From Gemmatimonadota bacterium (GTDB taxonomy: Bacteria; Gemmatimonadota; Gemmatimonadetes; Gemmatimonadales; GWC2-71-9), in assembly GCA_003222235.1 (NCBI GenBank), contig QHVD01000023.1, forward strand, positions 1 to 32,411: DNA of 32,411 bases, written 5' to 3'. Each line of letters opens with the position of its first letter. The stretch's first letter is position 1. The position numbers and the translations under genes were made by a program. This document shows, piece after piece, positions 1-9,773 of the stretch. The notes below the pieces were generated by a model. That model saw only the letters and a program-made list of their open reading frames with translations. It did no database searches and had not been told where the DNA came from.

Positions 1-2387
1 TCCTCGAGCGCGCGCTCCATGACCTCAGCTTCGGTCGCGCCGCGGGCGACGCTGAGATGCGCCCGAACCTTGCCGTTCACCTGGACGACGACCTCGACCT
101 CGCCCGCAGCGGCGATGCGCTCGTCGAAGCTCGGCCACCGGCCTTCGAAGATCGACCGATCGTGCCCGAGGACGGCCCAGAGCTCCTCCGCGAGATGGGG
201 TGCGTAAGGCGCGAGGATCACGATGAGGGGCTCTACCGCATCCCGCGTCGCGCATCCCGCCTCCCGCAAGGCATTCACATACTCCATCATCGCGGCGATC
301 GCCGTGTTGTAGTCCAGGCTCGCCGTGTCCGCCGTGACCTTCCGGATCGTCTGATGGAGCTTGCGCGCAACGGCCGGCGGCAGCCCCGGGCCCGCTGACC
401 CTGGGGACCCCGGGGACCCCGGGCTTGCGCCCGGGGTTAGGGGGCCCGGGGTCCCTGGGGTCACGGCTGCCTCGTGCGCGAGCTGCCACACCTTGTCGAG
501 GAAGCGCCGGACCCCTGTGATCCCCTCGTCCCGGAAGTCGCCGCCCTCCTGAAACGGACCGAGGAACATGAGGTACATGCGGAACGCGTCGGCGCCCCAT
601 TTCCGGATGTAGGAGTCGGGAATCACCACGTTACCGCGCGACTTCGACATCTTGGCGCCGTCCTTGATGATCAGTCCGTGCGCCCGGAACTTCGGGAACG
701 GCTCTTCGAACCCGACGTGCCCGAGCTCCTCCAGCACCATCGTGATGAAGCGGGAGTACAGCAGGTGGAGCACCGCGTGCTCGTTCCCGCCGATGTAGGA
801 CGTCACGGGGAGCCAGGTCCTGGTCCGCTCGGTGTCCCAGGGCCGATCGTCGAACTCGGTGGACGGATAGCGAAGGAAGTACCACGCCGAGTCGAGGAAC
901 GTGTCCGACACATCGGTTTCCCGCCGCCCCGTGGCACCGCACTGCGGGCACTTCACGAAATACCACTCTTTGTGCCGCGCGAGCGGGCTCACGCCGGAGG
1001 CGTCGGGACGGAAGTCCTCGATGAACGGCAACACGACGGGAAGGTCGTGCTCCGGCACCCCCACCGGACCGCACCGGTCGCAGTAGATGATCGGGATCGG
1101 CGGTCCCCAGTAGCGCTGGCGCGAGATGCACCAGTCGTGAAGGCGGTACTGGACCTGCGGCGTCGCGAGCCCCCGTTCCCGCAGTCAATCCACGATGCGC
1201 CGCTGCGCAGCGCGGCAGGGCAGCCCGTCGAACTGCCCCGAGTTCATCATGGCGCCGTCCTCGGTGACGCTCGGGAGCGGCTCGTCGGCCTGCACGACTC
1301 GGCGCACGGGGAGGTTGAACGCCGCCGCGAACTCGAAGTCGCGCTTGTCGTGGGCCGGCACCGCCATGATGGCGCCCGTGCCGTACTCCATGACCACGTA
1401 GTCGGCGATCCAGATGGGGATCGCTTCCCCGGTCGCTGGATTGCGGGCGTAGGAGCCGAGAAACACCCCGCTCTTGGTCTTCTCGCCCACCTTGCGCGAC
1501 ACGAGGTCCCTCGCCAGCACCTCGCGCCGGTAGGCGTCGACCTCGTGGCGCCGCTCGTCGGCCGTGAGCGAGTCTACGAGGGGGTGCTCGGGCGCGAGCA
1601 CGATGTACGTGGCGCCGAACACGGTGTCCGGGCGGGTGGTGAAGACGGATAGCTTCGCGCCCGCCCCCGGCGTCTCGAACACGAGCTCTGCGCCCTCGCT
1701 CCGGCCGATCCAGTTGCGCTGCAGTGTGCGGGTCGAGTCCGACCAGTCGAGCCAGTCGAGGTTCTCGAGGAGGCGCTCGGCATAGCGGGTGATCGCGAAA
1801 AACCACTGCTCGAGGTAGCGCAGCTCGACCTTGGTGTCGGGGTGGCGCTCGCAGTAGCCGTTGATCACCTGTTCGTTCGCGACCACGCTCATGTCTTTGG
1901 GACACCAGTTGACCGCCCCCCTCTTCCGGAATGCGAGCCCGGCCTTGAAGAGCTGCAGGAAGATCCACTGCGTCCACTTGTAGTAGCGGGGGTCGGTGGT
2001 CGAGAGCTCGTGGCGCCAATCGAACATGCCGCCGACGCGCTTGAGCTGCCGGCGGAACGTCGCGATGTTCTGCGGGATCAGCGTCCCCGGGTTGGTCCCG
2101 ACCGAGAGCGCGTAGTTCTCGGAGTGGATGCCGAACGCGTCGAACCCGATCGGCTCGAACACGTCGTGCCCCTGGAGCCGCTGGAACCGCCCGTAGATGT
2201 CCGCGCCCGTGAACGCAAACATGTTCCCCACGTGCAACCCCTCGGCCGAGGGATAGGGGAACATCATCAGGTTGTAGAACGGCCGCTCGGGGCGGTCGAG
2301 ATCGGGCTCGTTGGTGTGGTTCTGCTCCCAACGCTCTTGCCACTTGGTCTCGACGGCCTCGGGGTCGTAGCTCGGGACCCGGCTCAT
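1..2387 (-). CDS. leuS: Leucyl-tRNA synthetase, partial (C-terminus beyond left edge), interrupted by an in-frame TGA at 1185-1187
   Basis: ORF 1185..2387 (MSRVPSYDPEAVETKWQERWEQN...FPYPSAEGLHVGN...). Reading continues in the same frame after the TGA: LRERGLATPQVQYRLHDWCISRQRYWG, then KMSKS at about 639-653, open to the window edge. Confidence 0.95.
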
Positions 2388-2451
2388 AACTGCATGAAAC
2401 TAAACAGGCTTGCCCCTCCAGGTAACCCTGCGTACCTTGCCGACCCGCGTC

Positions 2452-4560
2452 ATGGCCAGCCGCACCCAGCAGCTCCGGCAGCGCTTCCTCCTGACGGGGG
2501 CCGGTGTCGCCCTCGTGCTCGTCGTCGGCTTCGCAGTGCTCTCGGGCAAAAGCACGCAACGGATCGTGGAGGGACAGGCGCGGGAGCAGGGTCAGGACGT
2601 GGCGACCCGCGTGGCCACCGCGGTCGACCAGTACCTGCGGGAGCGCCGCCACGAGGGAGAGGTGCTCGCCCTGTCGCCGGCGCTGATCCGGGCCGCCGTG
2701 AACGGATCGCAGCGGGCGGTCCGGGAGGGGCTGCTCCAGATGGACCGCTCGACCCTCGAGCGGATGTTCGGCCAACGCCGGGAGTTGGGGGGCGATCCGG
2801 AGCTCGCCGCCTACCTGCGGGAATACACCCGGCGGTCTGACTTCACGCAGCTGTTCTTCACCGAGAGCCACGGGTACACGGTGCTGTCGTCCGGTCGCCC
2901 CTCCGACTTCGTCCAGTCGGCCGCCGAGTGGTGGCGGCGCGCGATGGCGGACGGCGCGTACGCGGGCGGCCCGAGCTACGATTCCTCCGACGCGGCGGTG
3001 TCGCTCGAGTACGACGTTGCCCTCCGCGCGCCCGGTATCCCCCAGCCCGTGGGCGTTCTGAAGACCGTCTTCGCGCTCGACGCGCTGTCGCGCCTACTCG
3101 CGGCGGCGGGACTGGAGGGCGCGCGGTTGCAGGTCGTGGACGGCGAAGGCCGCGCAGTCGTGACGCCGAATCAGGGCGAGGTGCTGCGCGCGCTCCCCGA
3201 CGCCCGGGCGGTGCCGCGGACCGCGCGGCCGGCCTGGACCACGGTGCGGACGGCGGCAGGCGAGGAGCTGGTCATTACTGTCCCCGCGAACGAGGGGAAG
3301 TGGTGGGTCGTCTTCCGACAGCCGACCGGCGCCGCCTACGCCGCGGCGCAGGCCACGCTCGGGAACAATTTCCTCTGGGCCGTCGTCGTCTTCGCCGCGA
3401 CGCTGGGGCTGGTCTACCTCGCCTGGCGCTGGCTCAACAAGCGGGTCACCGAGCCCGTGCGTGCGGCCGGGGCGATCGCGAGCCGGGTGGCGGGCGGCGA
3501 CCTGTCGGCGACGGTGGCGGCGGAGCGGACGGAGACGGCGGAGGTGGGTGATCTCCTTTCCTCCGTACACACGATGGTCGTCGCGCTGCGCCGGCTGGTG
3601 GGTGCGATCCGCACGGCCGCCGACGAGGCCGCGGCCATGGCGAGCGAGATCTCGGCTTCCACCGAGCAGATGAGCGCTTCGACGCAGCAGATGAGCGCGA
3701 CCTGCCAGGACCTCACGCAGCGCGCGGCGGAACAGGCGCGGCTGGTGCGCGCGGCGGCCGACGACTCTGCGAAGATCCTGGAAATCGCCACGGTCCTCGC
3801 GGCGGGTGCCGAGGACTCGGTGCGCCGCAACACCGCCGTCGCGGAGCTGGCGCGCCGCCACAAGGGGGTGCTGGACCAGAGCACGACCCAGCTCGTGAAG
3901 CTCGCCGAAGAGGTGGATCGGGGAGTGCGCGAGGCGGAGGCGCTGGCGCTGGCGTCGGGTGAGGTTCAGAAGTTCGTGGCGCAGACGAAGGCGATCGCCA
4001 ACCAGACGAACATGCTCGCCCTGAACGCCGCGATCGAAGCCGCGCGCGCGGGGCCGCAGGGGCGCGGGTTCGCCGTCGTGGCGGACGAAGTCCGCAAGCT
4101 CGCCTCCGTGGCGGCCGCGGCGGCCGGCGACACCGCGGACACGGTGCGTGGCGTGCTCGCCCGCATCGCAGCGACGCGGGAGCGGCTGGCCCAGGTGGCG
4201 CAGGGTGGCGCGGCGGCCCGGGAGGCGGCGACGAGCGCCGCCGAAGGTCTCGCCACCGTGGTGCTGGAGGCTCAGGCGAGCGACGTCTGGAGCCGCGAGA
4301 TCGCGCGTTCGGCGGAGGAGATGCGGGCGCTCGTGGAGGAGATCGGCGCGCGGCTCGCCTCCGTGGCGCAGGGCACGGAGAGCCTGCTCGCCGCGGCGGA
4401 GGAGATCGCGGCGTCATCCGAGCAGCAAAGCGCGTCCACTCAGGAGATCGCGAGCTCCGCCAACCAGCTCGCCGAGGCGTCGGATCGCCTCACCGGTGCG
4501 GTGAAGTCGTTCCGGCTGCTCGCCGACGAGGAGCCGCCGGCGCGGCAGGCCGCGGACTGA
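2452..4560 (+). CDS. Methyl-accepting chemotaxis protein (periplasmic sensor, HAMP, signalling domain)
   Basis: N-terminal TM segment and signalling hairpin [39 protein letters not shown] at 2452 preferred over the ORF-track TTG at 2410. Confidence 0.93.
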   Translation: MASRTQQLRQRFLLTGAGVALVLVVGFAVLSGKSTQRIVEGQAREQGQDVATRVATAVDQYLRERRHEGEVLALSPALIRAAVNGSQRAVREGLLQMDRSTLERMFGQRRELGGDPELAAYLREYTRRSDFTQLFFTESHGYTVLSSGRPSDFVQSAAEWWRRAMADGAYAGGPSYDSSDAAVSLEYDVALRAPGIPQPVGVLKTVFALDALSRLLAAAGLEGARLQVVDGEGRAVVTPNQGEVLRALPDARAVPRTARPAWTTVRTAAGEELVITVPANEGKWWVVFRQPTGAAYAAAQATLGNNFLWAVVVFAATLGLVYLAWRWLNKRVTEPVRAAGAIASRVAGGDLSATVAAERTETAEVGDLLSSVHTMVVALRRLVGAIRTAADEAAAMASEISASTEQMSASTQQMSATCQDLTQRAAEQARLVRAAADDSAKILEIATVLAAGAEDSVRRNTAVAELARRHKGVLDQSTTQLVKLAEEVDRGVREAEALALASGEVQKFVAQTKAIANQTNMLALNAAIEAARAGPQGRGFAVVADEVRKLASVAAAAAGDTADTVRGVLARIAATRERLAQVAQGGAAAREAATSAAEGLATVVLEAQASDVWSREIARSAEEMRALVEEIGARLASVAQGTESLLAAAEEIAASSEQQSASTQEIASSANQLAEASDRLTGAVKSFRLLADEEPPARQAAD

Positions 4561-4562
4561 CG

Positions 4563-6155
4563 TCAGCCGAGATCCGCCAGCCGCACCTGCAGGATGTCCG
4601 GGACGCGCCCGAGCTGGTCCAGCACGCCGTTCGTGAGGGCCTGATCCACCGTGATCGCCGCCAGGGCTTCCTGTCCGGGGGCGTCGCGGCGCGCCTGGTG
4701 ATAGCTGCCGATGTTGATCCCCGCCTGCCCGAGCAGCGTGCCCACGCGCCCGATGACGCCGGGCACGTCGCGGTTGCGGATCACGATCATCCACCCCTCG
4801 GGCGCCACGTCCACGTGGTATTCGTCGATGCGGATGACCCGGCCGTGGCTGTCGCCGACCAGCGCACCGGCGACGCGGGCCCGACCCTGTGCCGTCGCGA
4901 GCTTCACGCCCACCGTGGTCTCGAATCCCGGCTCCGGCGTTCCGGTCTTGCGGGCGTGCTGGATGCCGCGCTCTTCGGCGATGAGGAGCGCGTTCACGAG
5001 GCTCACCGGCTCCACGCGCATCGCGCCGAGCAGCCCCTCGACCGCCGCCATCAACACCGGGCGCGGCGCCGCCTCGTCCTTCCCGCCGTAGGCGACCTCG
5101 ACCGAAGCGACCGGGCCGTCCACCAGGGCGAGCGCGAGTCGGCTCAGCCGCCGCGCCAGGTCGAGCAGCGGCCCGAGTCGCCGCAGCACGTCGCCCGAGA
5201 TCCCCGGCACGTTGATCGCGAACGACAGGTCTCCCGAGACGAGGGACTCGCGCACCGCCGTGCAGATCTCGAGGCTGACCCGCTCCTGCGCTTCCGCCGT
5301 AGAGGCCGCGAGGTGCGGTGTGAGGATCACGCGGTCGAGCTGCCGCAGCGGCGAATCGGCCGGCAGCGGCTCGACGGCGAAGACGTCGATCGCCGCGCCC
5401 GCGATCCGCTTGGAGCGGATCGCCTCGGCCAGCGCAGCTTCGTCCACCAGCTCCCCGCGCGCGGTGTTGATGAGCAGCGCCGTCGGCTTCATGAGGCTCA
5501 GCCGCTCGCCGTTGATGAGGTGGTGGGTCTGCTCGGTGTGGGCCACATGCAGCGTGACCACGTCCACCTGACGCAGCAGCAAGTCCAGCGGCAGCAGCTT
5601 GACCTGCAGCTCGGCGGCCCGCTCGGGGTCGAGGAACGGATCGTGCCCCAGCGTCTGCATGCCGAACGCCCGCGCGAACTGGGCCACGTGCCCGCCGACG
5701 CGGCCGAGCCCCACGATCCCGATCGTCTTACCGCGGAGCTCGGTTCCCTCGAACCGCTTGCGGTCCCATCCGCCCCGGCGCATCGCCTCCGCAGCCCAAG
5801 GAATCTGGCGGACGAGCGAGAGCAGCAGGCTCATCGCATGCTCGGCCGCGCTCACGGTGTTGGCGCCGGGGGCGTTCATCACCGCGACGCCCCGCCGCGT
5901 CGCCGCGTGGACGTCGATGTTGTCCACTCCGGTACCGGCGCGGGCGATGACGCGCAGGTGCGGCGCCCGGGTGAGCAGGTCCGCCGTCACCCGCGTCTCG
6001 CTCCGCACGATCAGCGCGTGCGCGCCCGCGAGCGCCCGCTCGAGCTCCTCGCGGGGCCGTCCCGCGACGTTTGCCACCTCGAGCTCCGGCGTGGCGGCGA
6101 GCAGCTGCAGGCCCGCCTCGGCCAGCCGGTCGGCGACCACGACCCGGTGGGTCAT
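4563..6155 (-). CDS. serA: D-3-phosphoglycerate dehydrogenase, long form with C-terminal ACT-like domain
   Basis: GTGVDNIDVHAATRRGVAVMNAPGANTVSAAEHAMSLLL, GIVGLGRVGGHVAQFARAFGM; C-terminal DVPGVIGRVGTLLGQAGINIGSYHQAR (ACT). Confidence 0.95.
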   Translation of the reverse strand: MTHRVVVADRLAEAGLQLLAATPELEVANVAGRPREELERALAGAHALIVRSETRVTADLLTRAPHLRVIARAGTGVDNIDVHAATRRGVAVMNAPGANTVSAAEHAMSLLLSLVRQIPWAAEAMRRGGWDRKRFEGTELRGKTIGIVGLGRVGGHVAQFARAFGMQTLGHDPFLDPERAAELQVKLLPLDLLLRQVDVVTLHVAHTEQTHHLINGERLSLMKPTALLINTARGELVDEAALAEAIRSKRIAGAAIDVFAVEPLPADSPLRQLDRVILTPHLAASTAEAQERVSLEICTAVRESLVSGDLSFAINVPGISGDVLRRLGPLLDLARRLSRLALALVDGPVASVEVAYGGKDEAAPRPVLMAAVEGLLGAMRVEPVSLVNALLIAEERGIQHARKTGTPEPGFETTVGVKLATAQGRARVAGALVGDSHGRVIRIDEYHVDVAPEGWMIVIRNRDVPGVIGRVGTLLGQAGINIGSYHQARRDAPGQEALAAITVDQALTNGVLDQLGRVPDILQVRLADLG

Positions 6156-7231
6156 GCCAGGATCCCGCCGAGCAGGGTGAGCAGCTCGTCCAGCGCTGCG
6201 ACGCTATGGTCGCCCATGTGGCCGATCCGGATCGTCGTCTCCTTGAGCGGGCCATACCCCGCACCGATGGTCCATCCGGCCTCCTTCAGCGCCCCCACGA
6301 CCTGCTTCGCGCTCTTCCCCTCCGGCACTTTGACGCACGAGACGCTCCAGCTGCGCCGTCCCTCCGGGGGCAGGTAGGCGACGCCGCGGCGCTCGCACCA
6401 TTCTTCCACCCGCCGCCGCATCGCGTCGTGGCGCCGCCAGCGGGCCGTGACGCCCCCCTCACGGTCGATGCGCGCGAGCTGCGTCTCCAGCGCGTAGAAG
6501 AGCGGGATCGCCGGCGTATTGGTCGGCTGGTGCTTGGCCATCGCCTCGGAGAGGCTCACGAGGTCGAAGTACAGGCCGCGGCCGGAGAGCGTCTTGGCGC
6601 GGGCCAGCATGCGCTCCGATGCGACGCCGAGCGCGAGCCCCGGCGGGAGGGCGAGCGCCTTCTGCGAGCCGGTGAGGACGAAATCCAGTCTCCAGCGGTC
6701 GGTCTCGACGGGAGAGGCGGCGAGCGACGTGACCGCGTCGACGAGCAGGAGCACGTCGTCGAATTCATGGACCACGGCCGCCAGGGCCTCGAGGTCCTGC
6801 AGCGCGCCGGTGGACGTCTCCGAGTGGACGAGGGTCACGGCATCCACCGGCGTGCGTCGCAGCGCGTCACGCAACACGTCCGCTTCCAACACGCACCCGA
6901 GCGGCACGTCGAGGCGCACGCAGTCCTTGCCGCAGGCGCGGACCAAGTTCGCGAACCGTTCGCTGAAGGAGCCGTTGACGAGGCAGAGGGCCCGGTGCCG
7001 CACCCCGTTCCGGACCGCCAGTTCCATGAACCCCGTGGCGGACGTCGTGCCGACGAGCACCAGGCGGGACGTCTGGAACAGGCGGGCGAGCGACGGCTGC
7101 AGGCCGCCGAGCAGCTGCTCCATCGCGCTCGAGCGGTGGCCGATCATCGGCCGCTGCATCGCGGCCAACACGTCGGGATGGACGTCAGTCGGGCCCGGAA
7201 GAAAGAAACGCCCGAAAGCGGGCGTCGTCAT
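6152..7231 (-). CDS. Class V aminotransferase (alanine-glyoxylate / serine-pyruvate aminotransferase family)
   Basis: MTTPAFGRFFLPGPTDVHPDVLAAMQRPMIGHRS..., PLP-Lys region LTGSQKALALPPGLALG; ATG at 7231, ATGA overlaps with both neighbours. Confidence 0.88.
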   Translation of the reverse strand: MTTPAFGRFFLPGPTDVHPDVLAAMQRPMIGHRSSAMEQLLGGLQPSLARLFQTSRLVLVGTTSATGFMELAVRNGVRHRALCLVNGSFSERFANLVRACGKDCVRLDVPLGCVLEADVLRDALRRTPVDAVTLVHSETSTGALQDLEALAAVVHEFDDVLLLVDAVTSLAASPVETDRWRLDFVLTGSQKALALPPGLALGVASERMLARAKTLSGRGLYFDLVSLSEAMAKHQPTNTPAIPLFYALETQLARIDREGGVTARWRRHDAMRRRVEEWCERRGVAYLPPEGRRSWSVSCVKVPEGKSAKQVVGALKEAGWTIGAGYGPLKETTIRIGHMGDHSVAALDELLTLLGGILA

Positions 7232-7893
7232 ACGGCGGCGCTGGCGAGCTCCTCCACCAGGCCTTCCTCGACCAGTTCTTTCGTCCTCACGAGGCGCACC
7301 CCCTCGTCGCCCCATTCCCTGAGCAGGTGTTCGGAGACGTCCTGGTCGATGCCCCGGACGGCGTCGGTGACGACGAAGAGCCGCGTGTGCGGCCGCCGCT
7401 CCAGCAGTCCCTCGATCGCCGCCTTGTCGCACACGTCCGTCGCGACGCCGTACAGCACGATGTCCTGTGGATCGAGCACTTCGAGCACCGCCATCACATT
7501 CTCGTTGGTGAAAACGTCGAAGCGGTGCTTGTGGAACAGGACGTCCCCCCTGTGGGCGCGCACCCGCTCGGCGAGGGTCTGCGGGTCCGTCCGAGCAGGC
7601 TCGACCACGAGCGGGTCCCGGAGCGCGGTCTCAGGAATCTTCTTTTGCCCGGACGTGCCGCGCATGCAATGCGGCGGGAAGGTGCTCTGCCAGTCGGGTT
7701 TGTCCGAGATCTCCGGATGGCCCATCACGTGGTCGTCGGCGCTCGCCACGATCCGGATCCCGCGGGTGTGGGCGTAGTCCGTCAGGCGCTTCAGGTTGGG
7801 GATGATGTCTTGGGCTCCGGGCACGGAGAGCTTGCCGTCGGGCTGCATGAAGTCGTACTGGGTATCGACATCCCAGAAGATGACACGGGCCAT
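7228..7893 (-). CDS. Isochorismatase/nicotinamidase-family cysteine hydrolase
   Basis: MARVIFWDVDTQYDFMQPDGKLSVPGAQ..., catalytic Cys region LYGVATDVCDKAAIEGLL. Confidence 0.85.
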   Translation of the reverse strand: MARVIFWDVDTQYDFMQPDGKLSVPGAQDIIPNLKRLTDYAHTRGIRIVASADDHVMGHPEISDKPDWQSTFPPHCMRGTSGQKKIPETALRDPLVVEPARTDPQTLAERVRAHRGDVLFHKHRFDVFTNENVMAVLEVLDPQDIVLYGVATDVCDKAAIEGLLERRPHTRLFVVTDAVRGIDQDVSEHLLREWGDEGVRLVRTKELVEEGLVEELASAAV

Positions 7894-7960
7894 GGGACCT
7901 TCCTTGGATGATGCCAGCCCTGGGAATCTCTGGGGGAAAACGGGAATGTGTCAACGGCCA

Positions 7961-8031
7961 GATGGCTAGACGACTAGCCGTCTAGCGGTGGCTAGGGCGA
8001 AGGGAGGAGTTAGGCTGGCCTAGTCCGTCTA
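7961..8031. repeat. CTAG-rich tandem octamer tract (GATGGCTA GACGACTA GCCGTCTA GCGGTGGCTA ... CCTAGTCCGTCTA) containing hairpin GCTAGACG-ACTAGC-CGTCTAGC
   Basis: Direct reading: about 8-nt periodicity, five CTAG tetranucleotides, 8-bp inverted repeat; it ends on the argA stop codon (CTA = TAG, 8029-8031). Confidence 0.7.
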
Positions 8032-8568
8032 TAACTTCAGGACTACCGCGATCTCGTCGCAGCAGTTCTGTCGCGGGCACCTGGCGCAGTCCGCCCACAC
8101 CTTGAGGGGGAAGTGCTCCTTCTCGGCGGGGACGAAGCCGAGCCTCAGGAAGAATGTCGGCTTGCGCGTGAGCGCCAGGACCTCGCTCAGGCCGTGGGCG
8201 CGCGCCTCGCCGATCAGCGCCTCTGTCAGCGCCCGGCCGACGCCCGTACCCTGGTGGTCCGCGTGCACGGCGAGCCCCGCGATTTCGGCGAGGTCGCGGG
8301 AGTAGATCTTCAGGGACCCACACCCCACCAGGCCGCCGTCGGGCGCTCCGGCCACCACGTACTCCTTGATGTGTCGACAGAGATCGTAATTGCTCCGCGG
8401 CAGGAGATCACCGGTCGCCACGTAGGGCGCCATCAACCGCTCCAGCGCGGGAACGTCGGCGAGCACCGCGGGGCGGACGGACGTGGGACGTAGCGCTGCG
8501 TCCTGCAACCCAGCGGGGGCCGACGGCCGGCTCCCGACACCCGACGCCCAGCGGTTCGCGGCGCTCAC
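8029..8568 (-). CDS. argA: GNAT-family N-acetyltransferase, short ArgA-type N-acetylglutamate synthase
   Basis: VRPAVLADVPALERLMAPYVATGDLLPRS...IAGLAVHADHQGTGVGRALTEALIGEA; GTGA overlap with the argD stop, in an arg cluster. Confidence 0.82.
   Translation of the reverse strand: MSAANRWASGVGSRPSAPAGLQDAALRPTSVRPAVLADVPALERLMAPYVATGDLLPRSNYDLCRHIKEYVVAGAPDGGLVGCGSLKIYSRDLAEIAGLAVHADHQGTGVGRALTEALIGEARAHGLSEVLALTRKPTFFLRLGFVPAEKEHFPLKVWADCARCPRQNCCDEIAVVLKL
8522..8549. repeat. Four tandem heptamers GACGGCC GGCTCCC GACACCC GACGCCC within the 5' end of argA
   Basis: Direct reading; the unit matches the GGGTGTC-type heptamers at 17445-17503 and 31291-31325. Confidence 0.55.
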
Positions 8569-9773
8569 GCCAGTACCTCCTCCAGAATCGCGACGCCGCG
8601 TTCGAGCTCCTCGAGCGTGATGACGAGCGGCGGGATCAGCCGCAGCACGTTGGGCCCGGCGGTGACCACGAGCAAGGCCCGCTCGCGCGCCGCGGTGACG
8701 AACGGCGCCGCGGGCTCGGTGAGCTCGATGCCCCACATCAGCCCCCGCCCGCGCACCTCGCGCACCCGCGGCGACCGCGCGGCCAAGGCGCCGAGCCGCT
8801 CGCCGACCCAGTCGCCCTTGCGGCGCACGGCGGCGAGAAAGTCGGGGGCGGCGACCGTGCGCACCACGTCCAGCGCGACGCGCGCCACGAGCGGGCCCCC
8901 TCCGAAGGTCGTCGCGTGATCTCCCGGCTTGAGCGACGCGCCGATCCCGCCGGTCACGAGCACCGCGCCCATGGGCAGCCCGCCGGCGAGCGGCTTCGCC
9001 AGGGTGAGGATGTCGGGGACGATTCCGGTCTGCTCGTAGGCGAACAGGGTCCCGGTGCGGCCGAGGCCGCACTGCACCTCATCGAAGATCAGGGCGACGC
9101 CGCGGGAGTCACACAGCTCCCGCAGGAATCCGAGCCACTCGGCGTCGAGCGGGCGCACTCCTCCCTCTCCCTGCACCGGCTCGACGATCACGCTCGCCGT
9201 CCGGGATGCCGAGACCGCATGGTCCACCGCCGCCCAATCCCCCAGCGGGACGATCCGGATGCCGGGCACGAGCGGCTCGAACGGCTTGCGGTATTCGGGC
9301 CGGTCGGTAGCCGCGAGCGACGCGAACAACCGGCCGTGGAACGCCCCGCTGAACGCGACGATCTCGGTCTTCCCCGACCACTTGCGCGCGAACTTGAACG
9401 CGGCCTCGTTCGCCTCCGCCCCCGAGTTGCAGAAGAAGACACGATCGGCGAAAGAGCGGGCCACCAGCTCCTCGGCCAGCCGCTCGCCCGGCTCCGTGCG
9501 ATAGAGGTTGGACGCATGAATCAGCCCGGTGGAGAGCGCGCGCTCGACCGCCCCGCGGACCACGGGATGATTGTAGCCGAGGGCGTTGACCCCGATCCCG
9601 GCGACGAAGTCCAGGTAACGCGCGCCGTCCTCTGCGACGAGCTCCACGCCTTCCCCCCGGACGAACATGGGACCGACCCGGGCATACACGCCCAGCAACG
9701 CCTCGGTGGCCGGGGGGACGTCGGGGGCCGAGGGGAGCAGGGGGCTGGATGGGCTCGTTCGGACGCTGGTCAC
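8565..9773 (-). CDS. argD: Acetylornithine aminotransferase
   Basis: YLDFVAGIGVNALGYNHP, FCNSGAEANEAAFKFARKW, LIFDEVQCGLGRTGTLFAYE; GTG start overlaps the argB stop. Confidence 0.95.
   Translation of the reverse strand: MTSVRTSPSSPLLPSAPDVPPATEALLGVYARVGPMFVRGEGVELVAEDGARYLDFVAGIGVNALGYNHPVVRGAVERALSTGLIHASNLYRTEPGERLAEELVARSFADRVFFCNSGAEANEAAFKFARKWSGKTEIVAFSGAFHGRLFASLAATDRPEYRKPFEPLVPGIRIVPLGDWAAVDHAVSASRTASVIVEPVQGEGGVRPLDAEWLGFLRELCDSRGVALIFDEVQCGLGRTGTLFAYEQTGIVPDILTLAKPLAGGLPMGAVLVTGGIGASLKPGDHATTFGGGPLVARVALDVVRTVAAPDFLAAVRRKGDWVGERLGALAARSPRVREVRGRGLMWGIELTEPAAPFVTAARERALLVVTAGPNVLRLIPPLVITLEELERGVAILEEVLA

Noticed and set aside
1185-1187. Genetic code change (TGA as Trp) or selenocysteine insertion
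   Set aside because: Many intact genes here end in TGA, and no SECIS-like hairpin or selenoprotein context is evident; a point change or error is simpler.
631-2871. 746-aa minus ORF over leuS and the chemotaxis gene
   Set aside because: Out-of-frame reading of leuS; no recognisable domain and extends across the divergent promoter region.
4560-4563. Missing terminator between convergent chemotaxis and serA genes
   Set aside because: A 2-nt convergent gap is common in compact genomes; no distinct structure seen.
4698-6377. Long plus-strand ORF (559 aa) opposite serA
   Set aside because: Arg/His/Ala-rich shadow ORF typical of high-GC antisense frames; the opposite strand encodes clear SerA. 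The same reasoning rejects 474..1652, 6071..7777, 11503..13128, 22443..23978, 26367..27956 and 29084..31351.
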